Origin: Bradyrhizobium sp. CCBAU 53421
Lineage (GTDB): Bacteria; Pseudomonadota; Alphaproteobacteria; Rhizobiales; Xanthobacteraceae
DNA length: 64,000 nucleotides
Assembly: GCF_015291625.1 (NCBI RefSeq)
Contig: NZ_CP030047.1
Span: 3,906,001-3,970,000 of the forward strand
Reading direction: 5' to 3'
Part shown: positions 36,830 through 44,976 of the stretch, piece after piece
Layout: each line of letters opens with the position of its first letter
How positions within the stretch are numbered: position 1 is the stretch's first letter
The notes under the pieces: model-generated
Seen by the model: only the letters and a program-made list of their open reading frames with translations
What the model was told of the DNA's origin: nothing
Databases searched by the model: none
Translations under genes and position numbers: made by a program

Positions 36830-38002
36830 CTAGCCCGCCGGCATCTGCTTCTCGACCAGGCGCACCCAGTAGGACGCGCCGTGGCCGAGGATGTTGTCGT
36901 TGAACTTGTAGGCCGGGTGGTGGCACATCGGGCCGTCGCCCATGCCGAGGAAGACGAACGCGCCGGGGCGCGCTTCCAGCATGAAGGCGAAATCCTCGGC
37001 GCCCATCACCGGCACCAGATTGTCGTTGACGCGGTCGGCGCCGGCCACATCGCGCGCGACCTCGGCGGCGATGCTGGCCTCGCGCGCGTGATTCAGCGTC
37101 ACCGGATACATCCGTCCATAATCCGTCTCGGCCGAGCCGCCATAGGCCTTGGCGATGTTGGAGGCGACCTCGCCGATCCGGCGCTCGACCAGGTCGCGCA
37201 CGCCGGGATCCAGCGTGCGCACGGTGCCGCCGAGCGTCACGGTCTCCGGGATCACGTTGAATGCGCTGCCGGCTTCGAACATGGTGATCGAGATCACCGC
37301 CGACTTCAGCGGATCGACATTGCGCGACACGATCGATTGCAGCGCATTGATGATCTGGGCGCCGATCAGCACGCTGTCGACCGCCTCGTGCGGCGCCGCG
37401 CCGGCGTGGCCGCCCTTGCCGCGGACGACGATCTTCAAGGTGTCCGACGAGGCCAGCATCGGGCCGGGCGTGGTTGCGAAATAGCCTTCGGGCAGGCCGG
37501 GCATGTTGTGCAGGCCATAGACCTCCTGGATGCCCCAGCGGGTCATCAGCCCGTCGTCGACCATCGCCTTGCCGCCGGCGCCGCCTTCCTCGGCGGGCTG
37601 GAAGATCACCACCGCGGTGCCGTCGAAATTGCGGGTCTCGGTGAGGTATTTCGCAGCGCCGAGCAGCATCGCGGTGTGGCCGTCATGGCCGCAGGCGTGC
37701 ATCTTGCCGGGGATCTTCGAGGCGTAGGCGACACCCGAAGCCTCCGCGATCGGCAACGCGTCCATGTCGGCGCGCAGCCCGATGGTCTTGCCCGAGGCGG
37801 ACTTGCGGCCGCGGATCACGCCGACCACGCCGGTGCGCCCGATCCCCGTCACCACCTCGTCGCAGCCGAACTCGCGCAGCTTGTCGGCGACGATGCCGGC
37901 GGTGCGATGCACCTCGTAGAGCAGTTCGGGATTCTCGTGGAAGTCATGGCGCCAAGCGGCCATTTCATCCGAGAGGGCGGCAACGCGATTGACGATGGGC
38001 AT
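36830..38002 (-). CDS. M20 family amidohydrolase (hippurate hydrolase-like)
   Basis: A 390-residue M20D metallohydrolase that removes acyl groups from amino acids or similar amides. Metal ligands are visible in LRADMDALP, KMHACGHDGHTAMLLG, FQPAEEGGAGG and MGAEDFAFML. A lid/dimerisation domain lies in the middle (residues ~185-300). N-acetyl or N-benzoyl amino acids and IAA conjugates are typical substrates; the exact one is unknown. Confidence 0.93.
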   Translation of the reverse strand: MPIVNRVAALSDEMAAWRHDFHENPELLYEVHRTAGIVADKLREFGCDEVVTGIGRTGVVGVIRGRKSASGKTIGLRADMDALPIAEASGVAYASKIPGKMHACGHDGHTAMLLGAAKYLTETRNFDGTAVVIFQPAEEGGAGGKAMVDDGLMTRWGIQEVYGLHNMPGLPEGYFATTPGPMLASSDTLKIVVRGKGGHAGAAPHEAVDSVLIGAQIINALQSIVSRNVDPLKSAVISITMFEAGSAFNVIPETVTLGGTVRTLDPGVRDLVERRIGEVASNIAKAYGGSAETDYGRMYPVTLNHAREASIAAEVARDVAGADRVNDNLVPVMGAEDFAFMLEARPGAFVFLGMGDGPMCHHPAYKFNDNILGHGASYWVRLVEKQMPAG

Positions 38003-38206
38003 GGGCAGCGTCCGTTTCTTGTGAGCTTGTAGTGAACCGTGGTGGGCGGGTCAGCGTAGCGTAACCCGCCGGCTTGTCACGCCGAAAGCGACCGTCATTA
38101 CGGGACGATTCGAACGCCGCTTCGCAAGTGCGAACTGTGGCATCCAGAGGTTGCGGAGCGAAATTCCGGAATCACGCGCGGTGCGCAGGCCCCGGAGTGA
38201 CGGACG

Positions 38207-39514
38207 TCACGCTTCGCCGAACACCCGCTTGAAGATCGTGTCGACGTGCTTGAGGTGGTAGCCGAGGTCGAACTTCTCCTCGATCTCGGCATCCGTCATG
38301 TACTTCTTCACGTCGGGGTCGTTCTTCAGCAGCGTCTTGAAATCGCCTTCGCCGCGCCACACCGGCATCGCGTTGCGCTGCACGAATTTGTAGGCGTCCT
38401 CGCGGCTCGCGCCTTTCTGGGTCAGCGCGATCAAGACACGTTGCGAATGCACGAGGCCGCCGAGCCGGTCGAGGTTCTTCTGCATGTTCTGCGGATAGAC
38501 CAGCAGCTTCTCGATCAGGCCGGCGAGGCGGACCAGCGCGAAGTCGAGCGTGACGGTGGCGTCGGGACCCATCATGCGCTCGGCCGAGGAGTGCGAGATG
38601 TCGCGCTCATGCCACAGCGCGACGTTCTCCAGCGCCGGCGTCACATAGGCGCGCACCATGCGTGACAGGCCGGAGAGATTCTCCGACAGCACCGGGTTGC
38701 GCTTGTGCGGCATCGCCGACGAGCCCTTCTGGCCCTCGGAGAAGAACTCCTCCGCTTCCAGCACCTCGGTGCGCTGCAAATGGCGCACCTCGACCGCAAG
38801 CCGCTCCACGGAGGCTGCGATCACGCCGAGCGTGGCGAAATACATCGCGTGGCGGTCGCGCGGGATAACTTGCGTCGAGACCGGTTCCGGGCGCAGGCCC
38901 ATCGCCTTCGCGACGTGCTCTTCGACGCGCGGGTCGATCTGGGCGAAGGTGCCGACCGCGCCCGAAATCGCGCAGGTGGAGATCTCGTCGCGCGCTGCGA
39001 CCAGACGGGCGCGGGCGCGTGCGAACTCGGCATGGGCATAGGCGAGTTTGAGGCCGAAGGTGACCGGCTCGGCATGGATGCCGTGGGAGCGGCCGATGGT
39101 CGGCGTCATCTTGTGCTCGAAGGCGCGCGTCTTCAGCGCCGCCAGCACCCGGTCGAGATCGGCAATCAAGAGGTCGGCGGCCCGCTTGAGCTGGACGTTG
39201 AGGCAGGTGTCGAGCACGTCGGAGGAGGTCATGCCCTGGTGCACGAAGCGCGCTTCGGGGCCGACGATCTCGGCGAGATGGGTCAGGAAGGCGATGACGT
39301 CGTGCTTGGTCTCACGCTCGATCTCGTCGATCCGCGCCACGTCGAAGGTGGCGTCCTTGCCCTTGGCCCAGATCGTCCTGGCGGCTTCCTTGGGGATTAC
39401 GCCGAGCTCGGCCAGCGCGTCGGCGGCATGCGCCTCGATCTCGAACCAGATCTTGAAACGCGTCTGCGGCTCCCAGATGGAGGCCATTTCCGGGCGGGTA
39501 TAACGGGGGATCAT
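38207..39514 (-). CDS. purB: Adenylosuccinate lyase
   Basis: A 435-residue fumarase-superfamily enzyme acting twice in purine synthesis (SAICAR to AICAR, and adenylosuccinate to AMP). The start MIPRYTRPEMASIWEP at 39514 gives the usual length. The signature loop is SSAMPHKRNPVLSENLSG, with the catalytic His in GMTSSDVLDT and TIGRSHGIHAEP regions. It lies some 33 kb from purC. Confidence 0.97.
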   Translation of the reverse strand: MIPRYTRPEMASIWEPQTRFKIWFEIEAHAADALAELGVIPKEAARTIWAKGKDATFDVARIDEIERETKHDVIAFLTHLAEIVGPEARFVHQGMTSSDVLDTCLNVQLKRAADLLIADLDRVLAALKTRAFEHKMTPTIGRSHGIHAEPVTFGLKLAYAHAEFARARARLVAARDEISTCAISGAVGTFAQIDPRVEEHVAKAMGLRPEPVSTQVIPRDRHAMYFATLGVIAASVERLAVEVRHLQRTEVLEAEEFFSEGQKGSSAMPHKRNPVLSENLSGLSRMVRAYVTPALENVALWHERDISHSSAERMMGPDATVTLDFALVRLAGLIEKLLVYPQNMQKNLDRLGGLVHSQRVLIALTQKGASREDAYKFVQRNAMPVWRGEGDFKTLLKNDPDVKKYMTDAEIEEKFDLGYHLKHVDTIFKRVFGEA

Positions 39515-39833
39515 CGAGAACTCCGAATCGAGCGGGGCGGGGCGCGCAAAACCGCGCTCCGGCCAATTTGTTTTTACGCTGCGCTTTAGCAAATCGGGCC
39601 GGGCGAGGCCACCCATCCGGGGCATTTGGAGGGGAAAACCGCGGTTTTTGGAGGAGGGAAACCCGTTGGACCGGCTTCACCTCGCCCCGCGTGCGGGGAG
39701 AGGTCGGAACGCATTGTCAGATGCGTTCCGGGTGAGGGGGAGCCTCCGCGAGGTCGACTGTCACCGTGAACGCGGCGCCGGCCCCTCACCCCCGCCCTCT
39801 CCCCGTAAGAACGGGGAGAGGGGGCTCAGTCCG
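39515..39833. repeat. Intergenic region with a GGGGAGAGG-type inverted repeat
   Basis: 319 bases without a gene. From about 39676, CTTCACCTCGCCCCGCGTGC and GGGGAGAGGTCGGAACGCAT, then GATGCGTTCCGGGTGAGGGG, form nested inverted repeats. They are followed by CCCTCACCCCCGCCCTCTCC and GTAAGAACGGGGAGAGGGGG. This is a Rhizobiales-type palindromic element set. It separates purB from the response regulator gene. Part of a related unit is at 49728-49755. Confidence 0.7.
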
Positions 39834-40502
39834 CTACAAATTCGCCAGCCCGCATTCGACGGCCAGGCGGACCAGCTGGGCGTCGGTCCGCATCCCGGTC
39901 TTGGCCTTGATCAGGTAGTGGTAGTTCTGCACGGTCTTGGTGCTGAGGTTGAGGTTGGCGGCGATCTGTTCCTTGGTGCTGCCGGCCGCGAACTGCCGGA
40001 GGATCTCGATCTCCCGCTCGCCGAGCTGGTCGAGGGCCGATTTGGCCGGCACCAGGCTGTCCAAGGCGAGCACCCGGGCGACGTCGTCGCTCATCGCATG
40101 CTCGCCGCGCGCCACCTGGCGGATCGCCGCGATCAGCTCGGCCGGCTCGCTGCCCTTGGTGACGAAGCCGGAGGCGCCGGCGCCAAATGCCGCCTTCACC
40201 TGGGCGGCCTCGCTGTGCATGCTGAAGACCAGGATGCGGGCGTCGGCATCGCGCGCGCGGATGTTGCGGATCGCTTCCAGCCCGCTGGCGCCGGGCATCG
40301 AGATGTCCATCACCACCACATCGGGCTGATGCGACTTGAAGGCGCGGTAGGCATTGGCGGCGTTGTCGGCCTCCGCGACCACGCTGAAATCGTCCTGATG
40401 CTCGAGCACGCGCCGATAGCCCTGGCGGACGACGGGATGATCGTCGACCAGCAGGATCGAGATGCCCCGGACCTTCGCCGTTGTCGTCGTCACGGTCGTC
40501 AT
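39834..40502 (-). CDS. NarL/FixJ-family response regulator
   Basis: A 222-residue response regulator. The receiver domain (SILLVDDHPVVRQGYRRVLE, phospho-Asp in DVVVMDISMPGASG, Lys in SGFVTKGSEP) is followed by a LuxR-type helix-turn-helix (LGEREIEILRQFAAGSTKEQ, LNLSTKTVQNYHYLIKAKTG). The ATG at 40502 is one base past the kinase stop, so the pair is translationally linked. Targets are unknown; the divergent channel operon at 42155 is a plausible one. Confidence 0.93.
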   Translation of the reverse strand: MTTVTTTTAKVRGISILLVDDHPVVRQGYRRVLEHQDDFSVVAEADNAANAYRAFKSHQPDVVVMDISMPGASGLEAIRNIRARDADARILVFSMHSEAAQVKAAFGAGASGFVTKGSEPAELIAAIRQVARGEHAMSDDVARVLALDSLVPAKSALDQLGEREIEILRQFAAGSTKEQIAANLNLSTKTVQNYHYLIKAKTGMRTDAQLVRLAVECGLANL

Positions 40503-40503
40503 C

Positions 40504-41874
40504 TCAGGCGGCAAGCGGGATCGTGGCGGCGACCGAGAGGCCGCGGCTGGCACGCGCGATCGACAGCGAACCACCGAGGGCTGCGACGCGCTCGCTGACG
40601 CCGGTGAGGCCGAAGCCCGCCGACTGCGCCACCTTGGCGGCATCGCCGCCGCCGTCGTCCTCGACCCGCACCAAGAGCGCGTTCTCGGTTCCGGTGCGCC
40701 GCTCGATCCGCAGCACGATCTCGCGCGCTGAGCTGTGACGCAGCGCATTGGTCAGGCACTCCTGCGCGACGCGATAGGCGGTGGCTGCGACCGTACCGCT
40801 GATGTCGGCGAGGTCACCCTGCAGATCGAGCTGGATCATCGGCTGCGTGGTGCGCGAGCGCCAGCTGTCGACGAGATCGACCAGGCTTGCCTCCAGCCCG
40901 AGCTCCTCGGCCGGGGGATGGCGCAGGCGATTCAACGTATCGCGTAGGCAGGCGATGATCCGGCGCGTGGCCTGCGAGATCATCCGCGCGTCCTGGGCGA
41001 TTTCGGTACCAGCAGCGTACTTGTCGCCCGCGCTCGCCTCGATCGTGTTGGCGAAGGCCAGGATCGCGGTGAGGTTCTGGCCGAACTCGTCGTGCAGCTC
41101 GCGAGCCAGCGCACGGCGTTCGTCGTTGCGGATTTCGAGCAGCCGCCGTGTCAGCACGGTGCGTTCTTCCTCGGCCTGCGCAAGGCGGTCGCCGAGATCG
41201 CCGACGGCGCGTCCGATCATCGCAAGCTCCATCGAGCGGACCCGCGGCAGCGGCGTGCGGTACTCGCCGTCGGCCATGCGCCGCAGCGCCGACACGATCG
41301 AATGGGCGGGCGCCAGCGTGTGCGCGATCGCGAGCGAGGCGAGCAGCGCGATGGCGAGCGCCATCAGGAGCGCGACATGGATGTTGTCCAGGATGTGCTG
41401 CCAGGCGAGTGCGATCGCAGCGTCCGGATCGGCGATGGCGCCGACGGTTCCCGCGGTCGCGGCGCGGGCGCTGATCGGCCGCTCGACGGTCGCGTGTTCG
41501 CCGAGCACCGCCTGCACGGTGGCCGCGAACCAGCGCGGCGGCGCCTTGCCGATCCCCTTGCTCTGGCCGCAGAGCGGCTTCTCGAAGGCGCCGGCCGGTT
41601 CGAACTGCACGCAGATCCCCGGGGCGATCAGGCCCATGGTTTCGATCGTGCGCCAGTCCGGCGCCGGCAGCAATTGCTCGCGCATCCGGTTGCTGCGCAG
41701 CAACAATTCGCGCCAGTACAGTGCCTCGAGCGCCTGCGAGACCCGCTCGGCCGACGCCTGTGTGGCGCGATCGACGCTGCGATAGGCGTCGATCGTGGCC
41801 CAGACCGTGGCCGCGCCGAGGCACAGCGCGACGATGACGAGCAGGCGGGCGACCAATTGAAGCACGAGGCGCAT
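40504..41874 (-). CDS. Sensor histidine kinase of the HisKA_3 type
   Basis: A 456-residue membrane kinase. The first helix is LVLQLVARLLVIVALCLGAA; a periplasmic sensor of about 130 residues follows with two Cys (GICVQFEPAG, KPLCGQSKG); the second helix is near residues 195-215, then a HAMP-like region and the phospho-acceptor His in LARELHDEFGQNLTAILAFA. The catalytic domain shows VRVEDDGGGDAAKVAQSAGF and GLTGVSERVAALGG. The start at 41874 avoids the repeat upstream. The signal is unknown. Confidence 0.9.
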   Translation of the reverse strand: MRLVLQLVARLLVIVALCLGAATVWATIDAYRSVDRATQASAERVSQALEALYWRELLLRSNRMREQLLPAPDWRTIETMGLIAPGICVQFEPAGAFEKPLCGQSKGIGKAPPRWFAATVQAVLGEHATVERPISARAATAGTVGAIADPDAAIALAWQHILDNIHVALLMALAIALLASLAIAHTLAPAHSIVSALRRMADGEYRTPLPRVRSMELAMIGRAVGDLGDRLAQAEEERTVLTRRLLEIRNDERRALARELHDEFGQNLTAILAFANTIEASAGDKYAAGTEIAQDARMISQATRRIIACLRDTLNRLRHPPAEELGLEASLVDLVDSWRSRTTQPMIQLDLQGDLADISGTVAATAYRVAQECLTNALRHSSAREIVLRIERRTGTENALLVRVEDDGGGDAAKVAQSAGFGLTGVSERVAALGGSLSIARASRGLSVAATIPLAA

Positions 41875-41884
41875 GCGATCACTC

Positions 41885-41965
41885 CACGGCCGGAGCATGA
41901 TCCGGAAAGGCGCAAAGCCCACGCGACAAACGCGGAACGCGTTTGCGCGGAGATCATGCTCAAAC
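41885..41965. repeat. Inverted repeat GAGCATGATCCGGAAA ... GATCATGCTCAAA
   Basis: The arms GAGCATGATC (41896-41905) and GATCATGCTC (41951-41960) flank a GC-rich middle with its own inverted parts (CACGCGACAAACGCGGAACG). It sits in the divergent promoter region between the histidine kinase and channel genes. A related element follows repeat copy 1 near 26986-27018. Confidence 0.75.
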
Positions 41966-42154
41966 GAGAGGAGCGGAGCGTAACAGCAACCTCGCTGCGG
42001 GCAAGTGCGGGCGCGGGTCGCCATGCAGGTCGGGAAATTTGCCCGACGTAATTTGGGCAGATGTCTTTGGACGGCGCCCGCCGGCTCTGCTCTAACTGCA
42101 GGCGAGGCCCGCGCGGAGCCTCATGGAACTGTCGTCACAGGGAGCTCACGCAGC

Positions 42155-42934
42155 ATGAATGCCAAGGTCGGCGCTGCGGCCGCATCGGCCGGCACGGATG
42201 CGGCGGAGCGCAGCGTGCTGCTGCTCTGGATGATCTTCACCGGCCTCTCGGTGTTCGCCGCCTTCCTGCTGTGGCGCTACGGGCTGATCCGCTTGATGGT
42301 GAGTTCCGACCGCACCTACATTTCCAGCGTCATCGCCGTGCTCTACATCGTCACCTGCATCCATTGCTTCTGGCGGACGCGGGCGATTGCGCGGGAAGGC
42401 GAGGTGGCGCGTTCCTGTCGCGCGATCCTCGCCGCGCCCGATGGCGCCAAGGCGCTCGCATCAGATGCGCGCGGCCTGCCTGGTGGCCTCGTCACCGATC
42501 ACATCAGGAGCCTGGTGCAGAAAGCGGAGGCGCAAGCCAAAGGCCGCATCGACCAGACCCTGCTGCTGCGGACGCTGGCCGACCGCCTGCGCGGCTCGAA
42601 CGGTTTCGGCGCCTTCGTTTCCGACACGCTGATGAAGCTCGGCCTGCTCGGCACCATCATCGGCTTCATCATCATGCTGGCGCCGATCGCCTCGCTCGAT
42701 GCCGCCGACAAGGTCGCGATGAAATCGTCGATGGGCCTGATGAGCGACGGCATGGCGGTCGCGATGTACACGACGCTGGCCGGGCTGATCGGATCGATCC
42801 TGGTGCGGATCCAGTACTACATGCTGGATAGCGCGACCCAACGGGTGTTCTCCGACGCGGTCGTGCTGACCGAGACGCACGTCACCCCGGCGCTGGAACG
42901 CCGCCTTGGTACGCCCCTTGGAACGCCGCCATGA
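42155..42934 (+). CDS. MotA/TolQ/ExbB proton channel family protein
   Basis: A 259-residue membrane protein with about four helices: LLLWMIFTGLSVFAAFLLWR, ISSVIAVLYIVTCIHCFW, LMKLGLLGTIIGFIIMLAPI and MAVAMYTTLAGLIGSILVRI. The last two carry the ExbB/TolQ GLLGT and AxxTTxxG patterns that line the proton path. The start at 42155 has AGGGAG upstream. ExbB, TolQ and MotA work with a partner (ExbD, TolR, MotB). The next gene overlaps by 4 bases, so its single-helix product is the likely partner, though it is not a recognisable ExbD. Confidence 0.88.
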   Translation: MNAKVGAAAASAGTDAAERSVLLLWMIFTGLSVFAAFLLWRYGLIRLMVSSDRTYISSVIAVLYIVTCIHCFWRTRAIAREGEVARSCRAILAAPDGAKALASDARGLPGGLVTDHIRSLVQKAEAQAKGRIDQTLLLRTLADRLRGSNGFGAFVSDTLMKLGLLGTIIGFIIMLAPIASLDAADKVAMKSSMGLMSDGMAVAMYTTLAGLIGSILVRIQYYMLDSATQRVFSDAVVLTETHVTPALERRLGTPLGTPP

Positions 42935-43620
42935 TGGACGAGTTCGGGCTCTATCCGCGCGAGGAGCCGTTCGATCCGCTCGGCGTCATGCTGTTCAAGG
43001 CGCTGCAGGTGATCGCCTTCCTGTTCTTCCTGGCGCTGCTCGCGGTGTCGCCGGACTCCAAGGAAGGCAAGATCGAATCCAAGGCGGAGTTCATCATCAC
43101 GATGGACTGGCCGGACAACCACCCTGACGATCTCGACCTGTTCGTGCAGGACCCCGCGGGCAACATCGCCTGGTACCGGCATCGCGAGGCCGGCTTCCTG
43201 ACGCTTGATCGCGACGATCGCGGCGGCGCCAACGACTTCATCGTGGTCAACGGCAAGAAGATCGCATCCCCGATCCGCGAGGAGATCGTCACCCTGCGCG
43301 GCGTCGTCGCCGGCGAATACACCGTCAACGTCTCGCATTTCCAGGCGACCACCGGCGAGCCGGTGCAGGCCAATGTGAAGGTACAGAAGCTCAATCCGAC
43401 GGCGCAGGTGATCTTCGACGACAAGCTGACCGTCGATCACACCGGCGACGAGAAGACCGCGGTGCGGTTTCGTCTCGACGTCGAGGGCAAGGTGATCAAC
43501 GTCGACCGGCGGCCGAAATCGCTGCTCGAGACCTTCCGCAGCAACTGGCGCAACGGCGCCGACCTCGATCCGAACACCGGCGTTCCGAGATCCGGCGTGA
43601 GGGTGCTCCGCCGTGATTAG
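42931..43620 (+). CDS. Membrane-anchored protein of unknown function, partner of the channel protein
   Basis: A 229-residue protein overlapping the channel gene by ATGA. A short cytoplasmic N-terminus with an Asp (EEPFDPLGVML) is followed by one helix (ALQVIAFLFFLALLAVSP) and a 180-residue periplasmic domain. That domain looks beta-rich, resembling DUF2135/Ig-like folds (DDLDLFVQDPAGNIAWYRHR, GVVAGEYTVNVSHFQATTGE). Topology matches ExbD/TolR, but the periplasmic domain and length differ. No known family is assigned with confidence. Confidence 0.75.
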   Translation: MMDEFGLYPREEPFDPLGVMLFKALQVIAFLFFLALLAVSPDSKEGKIESKAEFIITMDWPDNHPDDLDLFVQDPAGNIAWYRHREAGFLTLDRDDRGGANDFIVVNGKKIASPIREEIVTLRGVVAGEYTVNVSHFQATTGEPVQANVKVQKLNPTAQVIFDDKLTVDHTGDEKTAVRFRLDVEGKVINVDRRPKSLLETFRSNWRNGADLDPNTGVPRSGVRVLRRD

Positions 43621-44221
43621 CCTGCAATCAGTGATCCTCACCATTGCGGTGGCCTATGCGGTGGTCGGCGCGCTGCTCTTGATCGTGCTGGTCTATGCGC
43701 GGCTGCATTGGTCGCTGAAGGCGGTCGTCATCGTCGTGACCAGCGCCTTCTATTTCGTCAGCTTCGGTGGCATGCGCGGCCTGCTCGGCTGGGCATCCGC
43801 TGAAAAGCTGCCGGTGAACTTCAAGCTGCTGTCGACGCGGATCGTCGAGCCGCATACGCTGGAGGGCGATCCGGGCTCGATCTATCTCTGGGTCGAGGAG
43901 CTCGACGAGGACAACCGGCCAAGCGCCGTGCCGCGTGCCTTCCGCATTCCCTACAGCGACGCGTTGGCCGAGCAGACCCACACCGCCGACAACGAGATCA
44001 AGGCGGGGCATCCGCAGGGCGGGCGGGCAGCCGATTTCGGCGGCGGCGACGGCACCATCATGGATTTCGTCAGGGAGTACATCACGCCGAAGACGATCGT
44101 GGAGACCACCGGCGGCGATTCCACCACCGGGACCTTCGTGGCCCCGCCGGCGGGCGCACAAGGATCGGTCTTCACACCGCTGCCACCGCCCCGGATGCCG
44201 CCCAAGGACGAGCAGCAGTAG
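43613..44221 (+). CDS. Membrane protein of unknown function, third gene of the channel operon
   Basis: A 202-residue protein overlapping the previous gene by 8 bases. Two N-terminal helices (VILTIAVAYAVVGALLLIVL and AVVIVVTSAFYFVSFGGMRG) are followed by a soluble domain (YLWVEELDEDNRPSAVPRAF, IPYSDALAEQTHTADNEIKA). A Pro-rich tail ends it (TPLPPPRMPPKDEQQ). Translational overlaps with both neighbours imply a complex made in fixed ratio. No family is recognised. Confidence 0.72.
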   Translation: MISLQSVILTIAVAYAVVGALLLIVLVYARLHWSLKAVVIVVTSAFYFVSFGGMRGLLGWASAEKLPVNFKLLSTRIVEPHTLEGDPGSIYLWVEELDEDNRPSAVPRAFRIPYSDALAEQTHTADNEIKAGHPQGGRAADFGGGDGTIMDFVREYITPKTIVETTGGDSTTGTFVAPPAGAQGSVFTPLPPPRMPPKDEQQ

Positions 44222-44378
44222 GAAGGGTGCACCACCGCGCGGATGGCATAAAAATAGGGATCGCCAATAATCAGTCAGCCGGGTGGACAGTAGTCATCCG
44301 GAATCCCGCCAACCGTCAGCTGGGTGTAATCTAACTCCTAACCGGGGCTAGATTTTATCCCGAAGCCATTTTCCCGGC

Positions 44379-44408
44379 AAAGGGGCCGCTGCGTGAAGCG
44401 GCCCCTTT
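44379..44408. terminator. Terminator hairpin between convergent genes
   Basis: AAAGGGGCCGCT at 44379-44390 and AGCGGCCCCTTT at 44397-44408 form a perfect 12-bp stem with loop GCGTGA. It lies between the channel operon and the converging 38-residue gene, with short A/T ends usable from either side. Confidence 0.75.
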
Positions 44409-44440
44409 CGATTCCGGCGCGCATTTCCGTGTCGTGGGCC

Positions 44441-44557
44441 TCAGAGCACCGTCAGGAAGGCGATTGCGAGAACCATCAGCCACCCGACGATGACCAGCGA
44501 CACCACCGCGCCGGCGGTGATCTTGGCGATCTCCTTGAAGGTCATCGGCCGGTCCAT
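44441..44557 (-). CDS. 38-residue single-helix membrane protein
   Basis: A short gene with GGGAGAGG before ATG 44557. The product starts MDRPMTFKEIAKITAGAVVS, with one hydrophobic helix LVIVGWLMVLAIAFLTVL at the C-terminus. A good ribosome site, a terminator 33 bases downstream and a clean helix argue that it is real. Function is unknown. It converges on the channel operon. Confidence 0.6.
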   Translation of the reverse strand: MDRPMTFKEIAKITAGAVVSLVIVGWLMVLAIAFLTVL

Positions 44558-44706
44558 GCAAACCTCTCCCGGGGTAGCCGTAGCGAGAGATAGGCAGGGA
44601 CCGACAAATCGCCCGGCCGCTCACGGAACGTTGTAGGCGCCATGCGGCCGAGCGGGTTCCCCGGCGGCCCCGCCGGAGCGCATAGCTGTCATCTTGCAAA
44701 GTTTGG

Positions 44707-44730
44707 CTGACAGATATTGAAATCTGTCAG
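44707..44730. promoter_or_regulatory. Perfect palindrome, candidate TetR operator
   Basis: CTGACAGAT and ATCTGTCAG, 9-bp arms around ATTGAA, form a 24-base site of typical TetR-operator size. It is 111 bases upstream of the 44-codon ORF and 242 upstream of the tetR-like ATG. Autoregulation is inferred. Confidence 0.7.
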
Positions 44731-44841
44731 CGAGATGGTGTATGTACTCACCATGCCCAAGGGAGGAGGGCGCCCAGTGGCTGTTCCGGCGTTTGGCCGG
44801 GGAAGCCGTACTTAATTTGACTACCTCGAAGGACTACCTCC

Positions 44842-44976
44842 ATGACGATAGAAATCTTTCAATTGACCGCCCAGATTCAACAGTGGCTCAATCTTCGCGT
44901 CGCCCGCCACTTGGCCGCCCAGGCCGCCAAGTTCACCCGCGGCCAGGACAGCGATAACCAGACGGTAAACGCATGA
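44842..44976 (+). CDS. 44-residue ORF translationally coupled to the TetR regulator gene
   Basis: ATG 44842 to TGA 44976; the product starts MTIEIFQLTAQIQQWLNLRV and continues as a charged helix. Its stop overlaps the regulator start (ATGA, 44973-44976). AAGGAC stands upstream. The product may be a leader that sets regulator translation or a small protein in its own right. No homologue is recognised. Confidence 0.55.
   Translation: MTIEIFQLTAQIQQWLNLRVARHLAAQAAKFTRGQDSDNQTVNA

Noticed and set aside
36668..38032. A 454-codon plus-strand frame opposite the M20 hydrolase gene
   Set aside because: The complementary strand has the complete M20 metal-binding set; this frame has none.
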